NCBI GenBank assembly: GCA_002480565.1
Contig: DLCK01000032.1
Span: 27,760 to 91,759, forward strand
DNA length: 64,000 nucleotides
Reading direction: 5' to 3'
From: Phycisphaerales bacterium UBA7800
GTDB taxonomy: Bacteria > Planctomycetota > Phycisphaerae > Phycisphaerales > Phycisphaeraceae
In this document: positions 8,701 to 18,100 of the stretch, one piece after another
How positions within the stretch are numbered: the stretch's first letter is position 1
Layout of the letters: each line of letters starts with the position of its first letter
Notes under the pieces: model-generated
The model's database searches: none
What the model saw: only the letters and a program-made list of their open reading frames with translations
What the model was told of the DNA's origin: nothing
Program-made: the position numbers and the translations under genes

Positions 8701-11700
8701 CACAACCCACTCAACCCAACGGCCAGGCAGGCCAAGCCAATCCGCAGGCCATGGCGTTTGCCCAGCAGAGTATTCTGGCTTTGCAGCAACTCCAGCAGCA
8801 GACCGCTGCCCTGCATCATCAGTACCTGCTCGGACAGGAAGCCAATCAGCGAACCATTGAAACGCTCATCAATCAGCAGATGCAATTGATGTCTCAACCG
8901 GGCGCAGCCATTCAACCTTTGCCAGTGCAGCAGCATCAACCCGTCGCGCCGGTTCCCATGCCCCAAATGAGCATGCCCCAACAGCCGGTGTACCAGCAAC
9001 CCCAACCGGTCGCCCAGCAACCCATGCCCGTCGCACCACCGGCTCCACAACCTGCTGCCCCCCAACCTGCACCTGCCCCTGCCCCGCAAGCAGTCGCACC
9101 CGCGCCCGTCGCCAGCCCGACTCCTGCACCTGCACCAACAACAGGTGCTGCCTCCAAGGCAAGTGATGTGCTCTTGGAAGTTGTCGCTGAAAAGACCGGC
9201 TATCCCACCGAGATGCTTGAACTGTCCATGTCTCTTGATGAAGACCTGGGGATCGATTCGATCAAGCGAGTTGAAATCCTCTCAACCCTCCAGGAGAAAA
9301 TGCCCGAAGCCCCCGCCATCAAACCTGATGATTTAAGCTCGCTGCATACACTTCAACAAATCGTCGATTTCCTCGATGCCAACCTTGCACCGACTGCCAC
9401 AACATCAGCACCGACTCCGCAGGCAGCACCAACTTCCAACGAAGCAGTTTGCCTTAGTGGTGTCAGTGAAGTGCTTCTGGAGGTCATCGCAGAAAAGACC
9501 GGCTATCCCACCGAGATGCTTGAACTCTCCATGTCCCTTGATGAAGACCTGGGGATCGACTCGATCAAGCGTGTGGAAATTCTCTCATCACTACAAGAGA
9601 AAATGCCCGAGGCTCCGCCGATCAAACCCGATGATTTATCGTCATTGCAAACCCTGCAACAGATCGTGGATTTCCTGGAGAAAAACGGCCCTTTTGTGAC
9701 CGCGCCGTCGCAGCAGCTCATTGATGCTGATTCTGTGATGGCGCTTCATTCAAGCGTTGAATCCCAAGACATTCCCTTTGACTTTGAGCTTGATCGTCAC
9801 ATTCTTGCGACGACTCCGCTCGATGAATCGTCCCAATCACCACTGACCTTACCCCACGGCCAGACTCTCATCATTGCTGATGACGGCACCAATCTGCCAG
9901 AGCAATTGGCCCAATCGCTTTCAAGTCATCAACTCAATGCAATCGTCCTTGGGCCGCACGATGAATTGCCCGATGCAGAGACGGTCTGTGGTTTAATTCT
10001 CACGTTACCCGATTCGGCTGACACCCAGCAGGTCATTGATGCCTTCACCTTGATGCAGCAACTTGGACCGGCACTTAAGCAAGCTGTCGCCCAGCACGGG
10101 ACGGCCTTGCTTGCCTGTATCACCCGACTTGATGGGCAACTGGGACTTGGTGGCCGCGCGGTCGCTGCACCCATCACCGCATCACTGGCTGGCATGATCA
10201 AGACCGCATCTCATGAGTGGCCACAAGTCACCTGCCGCGTGATCGACATTGATGAATCCGTCACGGCAGATCGCTTGGCAAACCAACTACTGCAAACCGG
10301 CCCCTTGGAAGTGGGCATCACCGCTGACAATACTGTCCAAACCCAACTCATTGCTGAAAGTTTGGACAACAAGCTCTCCGAAAAATTGCCCCTCAAAGAT
10401 GAGGACACCGTCATCGTCACTGGTGGCGCGCGAGGCGTGACCGCGGAAGTGGCTACCGCCATTGCACGCATTTACAAGTGTCGCCTGCTATTGGTCGGTC
10501 GCAGTCCGATCCCTGAAAGTGAACCGTCATGGCTTCGCCCGGTGAGTCGTGAAGCCGATATCAAAAAAGCGATCATCGCAAACGCCACCACGCGTCTAAT
10601 GCCCCGTGACGTTCAAGTGCGATACGAAAAAGTCATTGCCAACCGGCAAATCGTCGAAACACTCGGACGCATCGAACAAGCTGGCGGTAAAGCAACCTAT
10701 GCTTCAGCCGACGTGCGCAACGCCAAGATGATCGAAGAAATTCTTGATGCTGCTCGCACACGCGGCCCGGTGGCGGGGATTGTCCACGGTGCCGGTGTCC
10801 TGGCAGATCGGCACATTGAAGACAAAACCACCGAGCAGTTCGACATGGTGTTCGGCACAAAAGTCGAAGGCTTTGCCAACCTCATGCGCGCAGCGGATCG
10901 CGATGAACTGAAAGTCATCATCAACTTCTCAAGCTCCACCGGACGCTTCGGCCGCAAGGGGCAGATCGACTACGCAGCAGCCAACGACACACTCAACAAA
11001 CTTGCCCAACAGCAAAAATCACTGCGCCCCAACTGTCGCGTTCTGAGTATCAACTGGGGGCCATGGGATGGGGGCATGGTTAATGCGGATCTGAAAAAAC
11101 TTTTCGCTGCTGAAGGGATTCAAGTCATCCCACTCACCGATGGTGCCAACTATCTGGCGCGTGAAATCGACACGCCCGTCCAAGGCCCGGTTGAAATTGT
11201 CATTCTCGGCAAAGGCAGTGATCTGTCACTGAATATGCAGGATGTGACGAACACAGAAAAACCGACTGCTCCCAAGACCCCCAGCTTGCCTTTGGCATTT
11301 GATCGTGTGGTGAGTCTGACACAATTACCTGTCCTCACAGATCACGTGATGAATGGCAAAGCAGTCTTGCCTGCTGCATTGATGATTGAATATCTCGGAC
11401 ACGCTGCCATCGCTGAGAACCCGGGCATGTCCATGATCGGCATGACCGATTTCTCTGTATTTAAAGGCATTATTCTCAATGCACAGGATGATCTGACCTT
11501 GCATGTCCATGCTGCGATTGCTGATCACATGGATGGTGACATTGAAACCGCCGTGGCTGAAATCCGAAGTGGTGAGAACGGCAAAACACTCCACGCCCGC
11601 GCCACCGTGTTACTGGGACAAGCCTCAAATGCACCCGATGCATCCGACCTGCCTCGCCCGCAGATGCCTTACCCCATTGCCAATGACAAAATTTACACCA

Positions 11701-12152
11701 CGCCCGGACTGCTCTTCCACGGCCAGCAACTCCATGCCATCGCCGGCGTCGATGCGTGTGACGACATGGGCATCATTGGCAGACTCAACAGTGCCCCCTC
11801 CCCATCACAGTGGATCAACAAACCGTCGCGCACGACTTGGCTCACCGATCCCCTGTTGGTCGATGGTGTGTTCCAATTGATGATTCTCTGGACGCAGCAT
11901 CAATTCGAACAACCGTCACTGCCCACGAAGATCGATCGCTATGAACAGTATGTTGATCGCATGCCCTCTTCAGGTGTCACCTGTATCTGCCGCATCACCA
12001 AGCAGACTGCGCATCAAGTGACCTGCAATGTCGAACTGCTCGATAACTTTGGATCGCTCCTTGCACAGATAACTGGCTATCACTGCGTCGTTGACGCTTC
12101 ATTGCGTGATGCTTTTCTCGACAACCAGCTTGGGCAGAAAGTGCAGGCCTGA
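5694..12152 (+). CDS. pfaA: PfaA-like multidomain PUFA/polyketide synthase (KS-MAT-ACP-ACP-KR-DH)
   Basis: The protein has about 2150 residues. A ketosynthase comes first (Cys229 in DAACASS, His364 in EAHGTGT, His404 in GHTKAAAG). A malonyl transferase follows (FPGQGAQYTGM, Ser694 in GHSFGE). A Gln- and Pro/Ala-rich linker precedes two almost identical acyl carrier domains, with phosphopantetheine sites Ser1189 and Ser1290 in LGIDSIKR. Then come a ketoreductase (TGGARGV near 1575, Tyr in QIDYAAAND) and a C-terminal hot-dog dehydratase. The start is either TTG at 5694 or GTG at 5700; GGAGG at 5685-5689 serves either, and the GTG forms a GTGA overlap with the pfaD stop. Two carrier domains is few; EPA and DHA systems usually have four to nine. 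An R3 repeat in the MAT domain encodes TSGG. No phosphopantetheinyl transferase gene is nearby. Confidence 0.93.
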   Translation: MQVSKTPEVSKQDSAATVTPVPLAIVGMGCLYPKADNTSAYWSNIRDGVDAITEIPTDTHWNPADYFDDDKTAPDMTYAKTGGFINKQAFDPLHYGISPNNIEATDTTQLLGMMACEQALLDAGYCTDKSGKDGKAFDRDRASVIMGVTGTLELVIPLGARLSHPLWKKALADAGVDNETAKDVVARMSEGYVPWQENSFPGLLGNVAAGRIANRFDLGGTNCVVDAACASSLSAMHMGIMELYTNRADMVITGGLDTFNDIFMYMCFSKTPAMSPSGHAKPFSKAADGTILGEGLGITVLKRLDDAQRDGDKIYAVLKAIGTSSDGRGNAIYAPSDTGQMKCLRDAYDQAGITPREIDLVEAHGTGTKAGDATEIKAIHAVYADASSEDSWAAIGSVKSMIGHTKAAAGSAGFIKAALALHHKVLPPTIKVDEPADILKPYSSPFYVNTVKRPWVSRMNGSPRRAALSAFGFGGSNYHAVLEEYQQTAKPIDWDGDVQIIALNGDNADAISQQLDALDTKADWNTLRTTAAESRKAFDTNADARLLLVVQKNKTDLVKLVNSAKTQLASGKTHWQTPDGAFFGSGKQDGKLAVLFPGQGAQYTGMLRDLACQFPQMLSALELGNSTFGQSKPNERLSDLIYPIPVFTDEQKDAQTAQLNDTRNTQPALGAVSLGAWQVLQHFGITADFTAGHSFGELVALHAAGRITADELMKLALVRGQLMAQSGDQDTSGTSGGMMAVMLDKPTVEAFLSENKLDGLIVANHNSPQQVVLSGPEDQIDQAQKLLKAQKSRCKKLAVSSAFHSSFVSDAAKPFAQALAEVNFAKTDIKVFANTTAEGYPDDVDACRDLLANQLAKPVRFVEQIENLHQAGSRTFIEVGPNRHLAGMVGSILDGKEHTLFSLDTSTGRKSGQYDLALLLAGIASSGHAVNLTIWDGDWLDHVAAQPKRKKGFTLPVSGANARPKPSNRKPVTPKPRVQTTSQTPAKQAQSQPLTPTRSSNVTQPTQPNGQAGQANPQAMAFAQQSILALQQLQQQTAALHHQYLLGQEANQRTIETLINQQMQLMSQPGAAIQPLPVQQHQPVAPVPMPQMSMPQQPVYQQPQPVAQQPMPVAPPAPQPAAPQPAPAPAPQAVAPAPVASPTPAPAPTTGAASKASDVLLEVVAEKTGYPTEMLELSMSLDEDLGIDSIKRVEILSTLQEKMPEAPAIKPDDLSSLHTLQQIVDFLDANLAPTATTSAPTPQAAPTSNEAVCLSGVSEVLLEVIAEKTGYPTEMLELSMSLDEDLGIDSIKRVEILSSLQEKMPEAPPIKPDDLSSLQTLQQIVDFLEKNGPFVTAPSQQLIDADSVMALHSSVESQDIPFDFELDRHILATTPLDESSQSPLTLPHGQTLIIADDGTNLPEQLAQSLSSHQLNAIVLGPHDELPDAETVCGLILTLPDSADTQQVIDAFTLMQQLGPALKQAVAQHGTALLACITRLDGQLGLGGRAVAAPITASLAGMIKTASHEWPQVTCRVIDIDESVTADRLANQLLQTGPLEVGITADNTVQTQLIAESLDNKLSEKLPLKDEDTVIVTGGARGVTAEVATAIARIYKCRLLLVGRSPIPESEPSWLRPVSREADIKKAIIANATTRLMPRDVQVRYEKVIANRQIVETLGRIEQAGGKATYASADVRNAKMIEEILDAARTRGPVAGIVHGAGVLADRHIEDKTTEQFDMVFGTKVEGFANLMRAADRDELKVIINFSSSTGRFGRKGQIDYAAANDTLNKLAQQQKSLRPNCRVLSINWGPWDGGMVNADLKKLFAAEGIQVIPLTDGANYLAREIDTPVQGPVEIVILGKGSDLSLNMQDVTNTEKPTAPKTPSLPLAFDRVVSLTQLPVLTDHVMNGKAVLPAALMIEYLGHAAIAENPGMSMIGMTDFSVFKGIILNAQDDLTLHVHAAIADHMDGDIETAVAEIRSGENGKTLHARATVLLGQASNAPDASDLPRPQMPYPIANDKIYTTPGLLFHGQQLHAIAGVDACDDMGIIGRLNSAPSPSQWINKPSRTTWLTDPLLVDGVFQLMILWTQHQFEQPSLPTKIDRYEQYVDRMPSSGVTCICRITKQTAHQVTCNVELLDNFGSLLAQITGYHCVVDASLRDAFLDNQLGQKVQA
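7894..7903 (+). repeat. Repeat R3 inside pfaA
   Basis: CTTCCGGGGG in coding sequence, contributing to GTSGGMMAV, in what looks like an extended loop of the malonyl transferase domain. Confidence 0.6.
9166..9681 (+). repeat. Tandem acyl-carrier-domain duplication in pfaA
   Basis: Two carrier-domain coding units have a period of about 303 bases, and long stretches are identical at nucleotide level (for example around 9190-9230 and 9490-9530). The protein segments from EKTGYPTEMLELSMSLDED to QQIVDFL differ at only a few positions. This points to recent duplication or gene conversion. Confidence 0.85.
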
Positions 12153-12154
12153 GC

Positions 12155-15100
12155 GTGACGGATCGCATCGCCATTGTGGGCATCGGGGGGATTTTCCCGG
12201 ATGCCAATGATCTATCGACCTTCTGGTCGAACATCCTTGCTGGACACAGTGCAGCCAAAACCGCGCCGCCCAAGCGATGGACGTTATCCGCAGACGATGC
12301 GTTATCCGCTGACACTTCGCCTGATCGCGTGTACTGTCCGCGCGCTTGTTTTGTCGAAAATTTCAAGCTTGATCTTGATCGACTGCATCTAAACGACGCG
12401 TTGGCTGATCTGATCCCACAGCTTGATGTGATGAACCACATAGGCATCCATGCAGGCCATCAGGCATGGGACGATGCTCAGATGTCTGCCGTCGATCCAT
12501 CGCGCGTGGGCATCATCATTGGCAATATCGCACTGCCCACCGACAGCGTTTCGCAACATGCCCAACAAGTCATCGGCCCGGCCTATGCTGCAGCACTATC
12601 CAACATCCTCGGCCGCAAAGTCGATTGGCAGCACACACCAACCCACGTGCTTAACCGCTACGTTGCAGGACTCCCCGGCGGATTGCTGGCTCAAACATTG
12701 GGTATTGGCGGCGGCGCTCATACACTTGATGCTGCATGCGCTTCCTCACTGTATGCACTGAAATATGCATGCGACGAGCTACTTGCCCGTCGGACCGATG
12801 CGATGATCGCCGGTGGTATGTCGCGCCCTGACTGCTTGTACACGCAGATGGGATTCAGCCAACTCCACGCACTATCCAAGTCCGGCGTGTGCGCCCCGTT
12901 CTCCGACCGCGCAGATGGTTTGGTCGTTGGTGAAGGCGCGGGGATGCTGATCCTCAAACGACTCAACGATGCCATTGCTCATGGCGATCACATCTATGCC
13001 ACCATCGCAGGCATCGGTTTATCCAACGACATCACCGGCAACATCATGGCCCCGGACATTGAAGGCCAAGGTCGATCCATGCGCAAAACATACGAACTTG
13101 CAGGCTGGAAACCCTCGGATGTTGACCATATTGAATGTCATGGTACCGGGACACCTGTTGGTGATAACGTTGAATTCACGAGTCTCAAAAATCTCTGGCA
13201 GAATGAATCCTCACGCGACACTCGCTGTGTGATTGGCTCAGTGAAAAGTAACGTCGGTCACTTACTCACTGGCGCAGGCGGCGCGGGATTGATCAAAACA
13301 TTGCTGGCAATGAAGCATGCCAAGCTACCCCCGACTGCTAATTTCACCAACCCGAATCCGAAGATGGACATCCCCAACAGTCCGTTTGAAGTGCTCAGCG
13401 AAGCACGGGATTGGAACTCTCAGGACGGTTCACCCCGCAAGGCTGCGGTCAGTGCGTTTGGCTTTGGTGGCATCAATGCACATGTGTTACTGGAGCAATA
13501 CCACGACCGTAAAGCGATGACCACGGTATCTGAACTTCCGGGGGTACTTCCGGGCGAAAGTTATGAACCCATTGCCATCGTGGGTATGGCCGGACACTTT
13601 GGGCCTTATGCGAATCTCGATGACCTTAAGCGTTTGTGGATTGATGGTGACAAGCAAGCCGCCAAACCGATTGGGCAAACCTGGGGTGTCGCGTTGGCTA
13701 ACAAGTCGGGTCATGTCATTGAAGACATTGCCATTGCGTTAGGTCGATTCCCCATCCCGCCGTTGGAATTGCAGGATATGCTGCCTCAGCAGTTGTTGAT
13801 GCTCCTTGCTGCTGCCGATGCGTTGGATGATGCTGGGATTGAGCAGGTGGACGCACCGCGTTTGGACATGGGTGTGTACATTGGTATTGGGTTGGATTTG
13901 AACACAACCAATTTCCACTTGCGTTGGGAACTTGCCAATCAAGCACCGCGTTGGGCCGAGCAATTGGGCGTTGCGTATTCTCAAGCATGGCTCGAAGAAT
14001 TGCGTGATGCGATGAATCCGCCGTTAACTGCCAATCGCACGATGGGCGCACTGGGCGGCATTGTCGCTTCACGGGTCGCCCGCGCGTTTAAAGTCGGCGG
14101 GCCAAGCTTCACCATCTCCAGCGAGCAGACTTCGACACTCCACGCCATCGCCCAGGCAGTCACATCACTGCGACGTGGCGAGATCAACAGCGCCATCGTC
14201 GGTGGTGTGGAACAGGGATGCGACATTCGACACGTGGCAACCGATAGCAGTGACATGCCCTGTTGTGATGGAGCAGGTGCCGTCATTCTCAAGCGACTTT
14301 CCGATGCCCGTGAAGATGGCGATGTCATCTATGCAGTGATTGATCAGTCTTCCCGCTGCGATGTGATTGATGCTGAAAATGCCCTGCCCGTCGATGCGAT
14401 GGATGACCTGGGCGATCTTGGGCCAGCGACACCCATTGCATCGATCATCAAAGCTGCGTTATTTCTCTACCACCGTTTCGACCTGCAAAACAAGGGGTAT
14501 TGGCTCACCGATCAATCCGAGATGATTCGCCAATGCCTCATTGCCAGCGATAGCATTGATGGCAACACCGCAAGTGTGACCCTCTGTGAAGCGGACATCT
14601 GCCCGGTGGTTGAACTGGATGAAACGGACACCAGCACATTTGAATCCTCAAAGGAAAGTTCCGGGGCTTCCGGGGGGAAAGTTGCCTTTGTGTTCCCCGG
14701 TGCGGGCAATCAATTTGCCAACATGGGCAAAGACCTTTGCACGACATTTTCGCATGTCATCGAACAGATGCACATGGAAAACGATACACTCAAATCTCAG
14801 TTTGCGGGTGGCAAGTTCTGGGATGGTACACCACTGACAGATATCAGTCACAAAGACATCATCTTCGGGCAAGTCTGTCTGGGCACCATGATCAGTGACA
14901 TCGCCCAATCCCTCGGCATCAAACCCGACGCCATGATTGGCTACAGTCTCGGCGAAACCACCAGCATGTTTGCATCCCGAAGCTGGACGGATCGCGACCA
15001 TATGCTCGACCGCATGAACAAGTCCACCTTGTTCACCACCGACCTTGCAGGGCCATGTGATGCAGCACGCAAGACATGGAAGCTTGATGACGATGAACCG

Positions 15101-18100
15101 GTCGACTGGGTGGTCACCGTTGTCCCACGTACTCCGGAGATGGTGCGCGAGGTGTTGGCGGACTTTAATCGGGCGTACCTGCTGATTATCAATACAGCGG
15201 ATGAATGTGTCATTGGTGGGGATCGCCTGCAAGTTCGACAAGCCGTCCAACAACTGGATAGCAGTTGGCATCCGGTGGATGGTGTGACGACGGTGCATTG
15301 TGAAGTTGCCCATGGCATCCGTGATGCGTATCGCGAGTTGCATTTACTGCCAACCGATGCTGCGAGAAACATCACGTTTTACAGTGGTATTGCTGGCAAA
15401 TCGTATCAGGTCACACAGGATTCGATTGCGGATTCCATTGTGGGTCAGGCCATGGAACCGTTTGATTTTTCCAAGGTGATCGACGCTGCCTATGACGATG
15501 GTGTCCGCGTGTTCATTGAGATGGGGCCCGGATCATCATGCACGCGACTGATCGACAGTGTCCTTGGTGATCGTGAACATCTGGCAGTGAGTCTCTGCAA
15601 AGAAAATCAGGACAACGTGGCTACGCTACTGAAACTCGCTCGGACACTTCAAGCAATTGGACATGAGATTGTGTTACCCATCGCGCCAAGTCAAACAGCA
15701 TCAGCAAAGAAGGCGATTCATGTGGCTGCAACACGACATGGTTTTGATATTCCCCAGCCGCCGTTTGCGTTAAGTCAACAGGAAGAACAAGTGCCAGAAC
15801 CAGTGATGGATCAAAGTGTGATTCAGGAGACAACCCTTAAACCGGACTTAAGCCCGGACCGGACCGGCACGGTCCGGCTCGCAGATACACAGACAAGTGT
15901 CACGGTTGATAGTAACGTGGTCTCTCAAGCCATTGCCACCCAGCAGGCACATGTCGCCACGCAACAGACATTCATGCGCGTCTCACAAAAACTCAACGAC
16001 ACGATGGCATCTGCGATTGCGATGTATCAAACCGCAATGGGTAATGGTGATTTCTCAACTGTCACCGAGCAGTTCACGCCAATGCAAACCCAAGTCGTGC
16101 AAAACAACTTCCAGGGGCCTGCGCTTGATCGTGATCAGTGCATGGAGTTTGCAATTGGCTCGATTGGTAAAGCACTTGGCGAACGCTTCGCAGCAATTGA
16201 CTCGCATCCGACACGGGTACGGTTACCTGATGAACCGCTGATGCTCGTGGATCGCATCATGCAAATCGAAGGCGAACCCTGCTCGATGACTTCTGGGCGC
16301 GTGGTGACCGAACACGATATCCATCCGGGCGCATGGTATCTCGATGGCGGGGTGATCCCGACTTGTATTGCTGTGGAAGCTGGACAGGCAGACCTGTTCT
16401 TATCAGGCTATCTGGGGATCGACTTCATCACCAAGGGCAAAGCGGTCTACCGCCTGCTTGATGCGGAAGTGACTTTCCACATGCCACTTCCGGGGGCAGG
16501 CAAAACGATTGTCTATGACATTCACATTGACGAATTCTTCCGGCAGGATGACACATATCTATTCCGCTTCCGCTTTGATGCGACGGTGGATGGCCAATTG
16601 TTCCTGACGATGCACAAGGGCTGTGCGGGCTTCTTCTCGCAAGCAGAATTGGATGCAGGCCAGGGCATCATTCAAACGAAGTTCGACAAGCAACCTGCTA
16701 AGGGTATCAAAGTCGGTGGCTTTGAACCGTTGGCAAAGATGTCCGGCGATGAGAGTTATTCGACGGATCAAATCAATGCCCTGCGTCGCGGTGATTTGGC
16801 TGCATGCTTTGGCGATACGTTTGCGTCTCTTGGTTTGCAACATGCCAAGGGCTTACCCACGGATCGCATGACACTGGTGCATCGGATTCTGTCAATGCAA
16901 CCTGAAGGCGGGCGCTTTGGTCTTGGGCAGATTGTCGGCGAGGCGGACATTCATCCTGACGACTGGTTTATCACCTGCCACTTCTGTGATGACCAAGTGA
17001 TGCCTGGCACGCTAATGTATGAATGTTGTCTGCATACGCTGCGTGTGTATCTGCTGCGTTTGGGTTGGGTGGGTGAAGATACCGAATTTTTGTACGAACC
17101 CAAGCCAGGTGTGCCGGGGCAGCTTAAGTGCCGCGGGCAGGTATTGGCAACGACAAAAAAAGTCTGGTACGAAATCACGGTCAAGGAAATTGGCTATGAC
17201 GAAAACCAAACGCCCTACGTCATTGCTGATGCGTTGATGTATGGTGATGGCAAGCCGATCGTGCAGATGAAGAATATGTCGCTGCAACTGTCGGGACTCA
17301 CCAAACAGGCATTGGAATCGCGTTGGGGATCAATGTCACAGCACCCACGCAGAATCGCTGCGGACAGCTCATCTGCGGGCTTGGCTAAGACAAGCAAACC
17401 CGTATTATTCGACAATGAATCGATTCTTGCGTTTGCACAGGGCAATCCGTCGGACGCATTTGGTGCACAATACAAGGTGTTTGACAACGATCGCAAGATC
17501 GCGCGACTGCCACGCCCGCCGTATAAATTCCTGGATCGAATCGTTCACATTGAGAACTGTCAGCAGTGGCAACTCAATGCTGGCGGTGTGATTGAAGCGG
17601 AATACGATGTCCCATCGGATGAATGGTACTTCACGCAAGACCGCCAACCCGTGATGCCGTTTGCGGTCTTATTAGAAGTCGCATTACAGCCGTGCGGATG
17701 GCTCGCTGCCTACCTTGGCTCGGCACTGACCAGTGACAACGATCTGCGGTTTAGAAACCTTGGGGGGGAGGCAGTGCAACTGCTCCCCGTCACGCCGGAC
17801 ATCGGCACGCTGACCACGCGCATCAAAATCACCAACGTCAGCCAGTCCGGTGGCATGATCATCCAACACTACGACATGCACACCTATGCAGACCGTGGTG
17901 ATGTCTACAAAGGCACGACCTACTTCGGCTTCTTCTCGCATGAAGCATTAGCCAATCAAGTGGGTATCCGCGATGCAGATGTCTATGAACCTTCCAACCG
18001 TGAGTTTGTCCGTAGCGAACCCTTTAACTATCCGACAACTGCACCCTATCCCGATGACATGATGCGGATGCTCGATCGGATCGTGGTGTTCGATCCCAAT

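Noticed and set aside
14648..15343. Open frame of about 230 codons antisense to the CLF-AT part of pfaC
   Set aside because: It is the shadow of codon bias in pfaC and has no domain or start signal.
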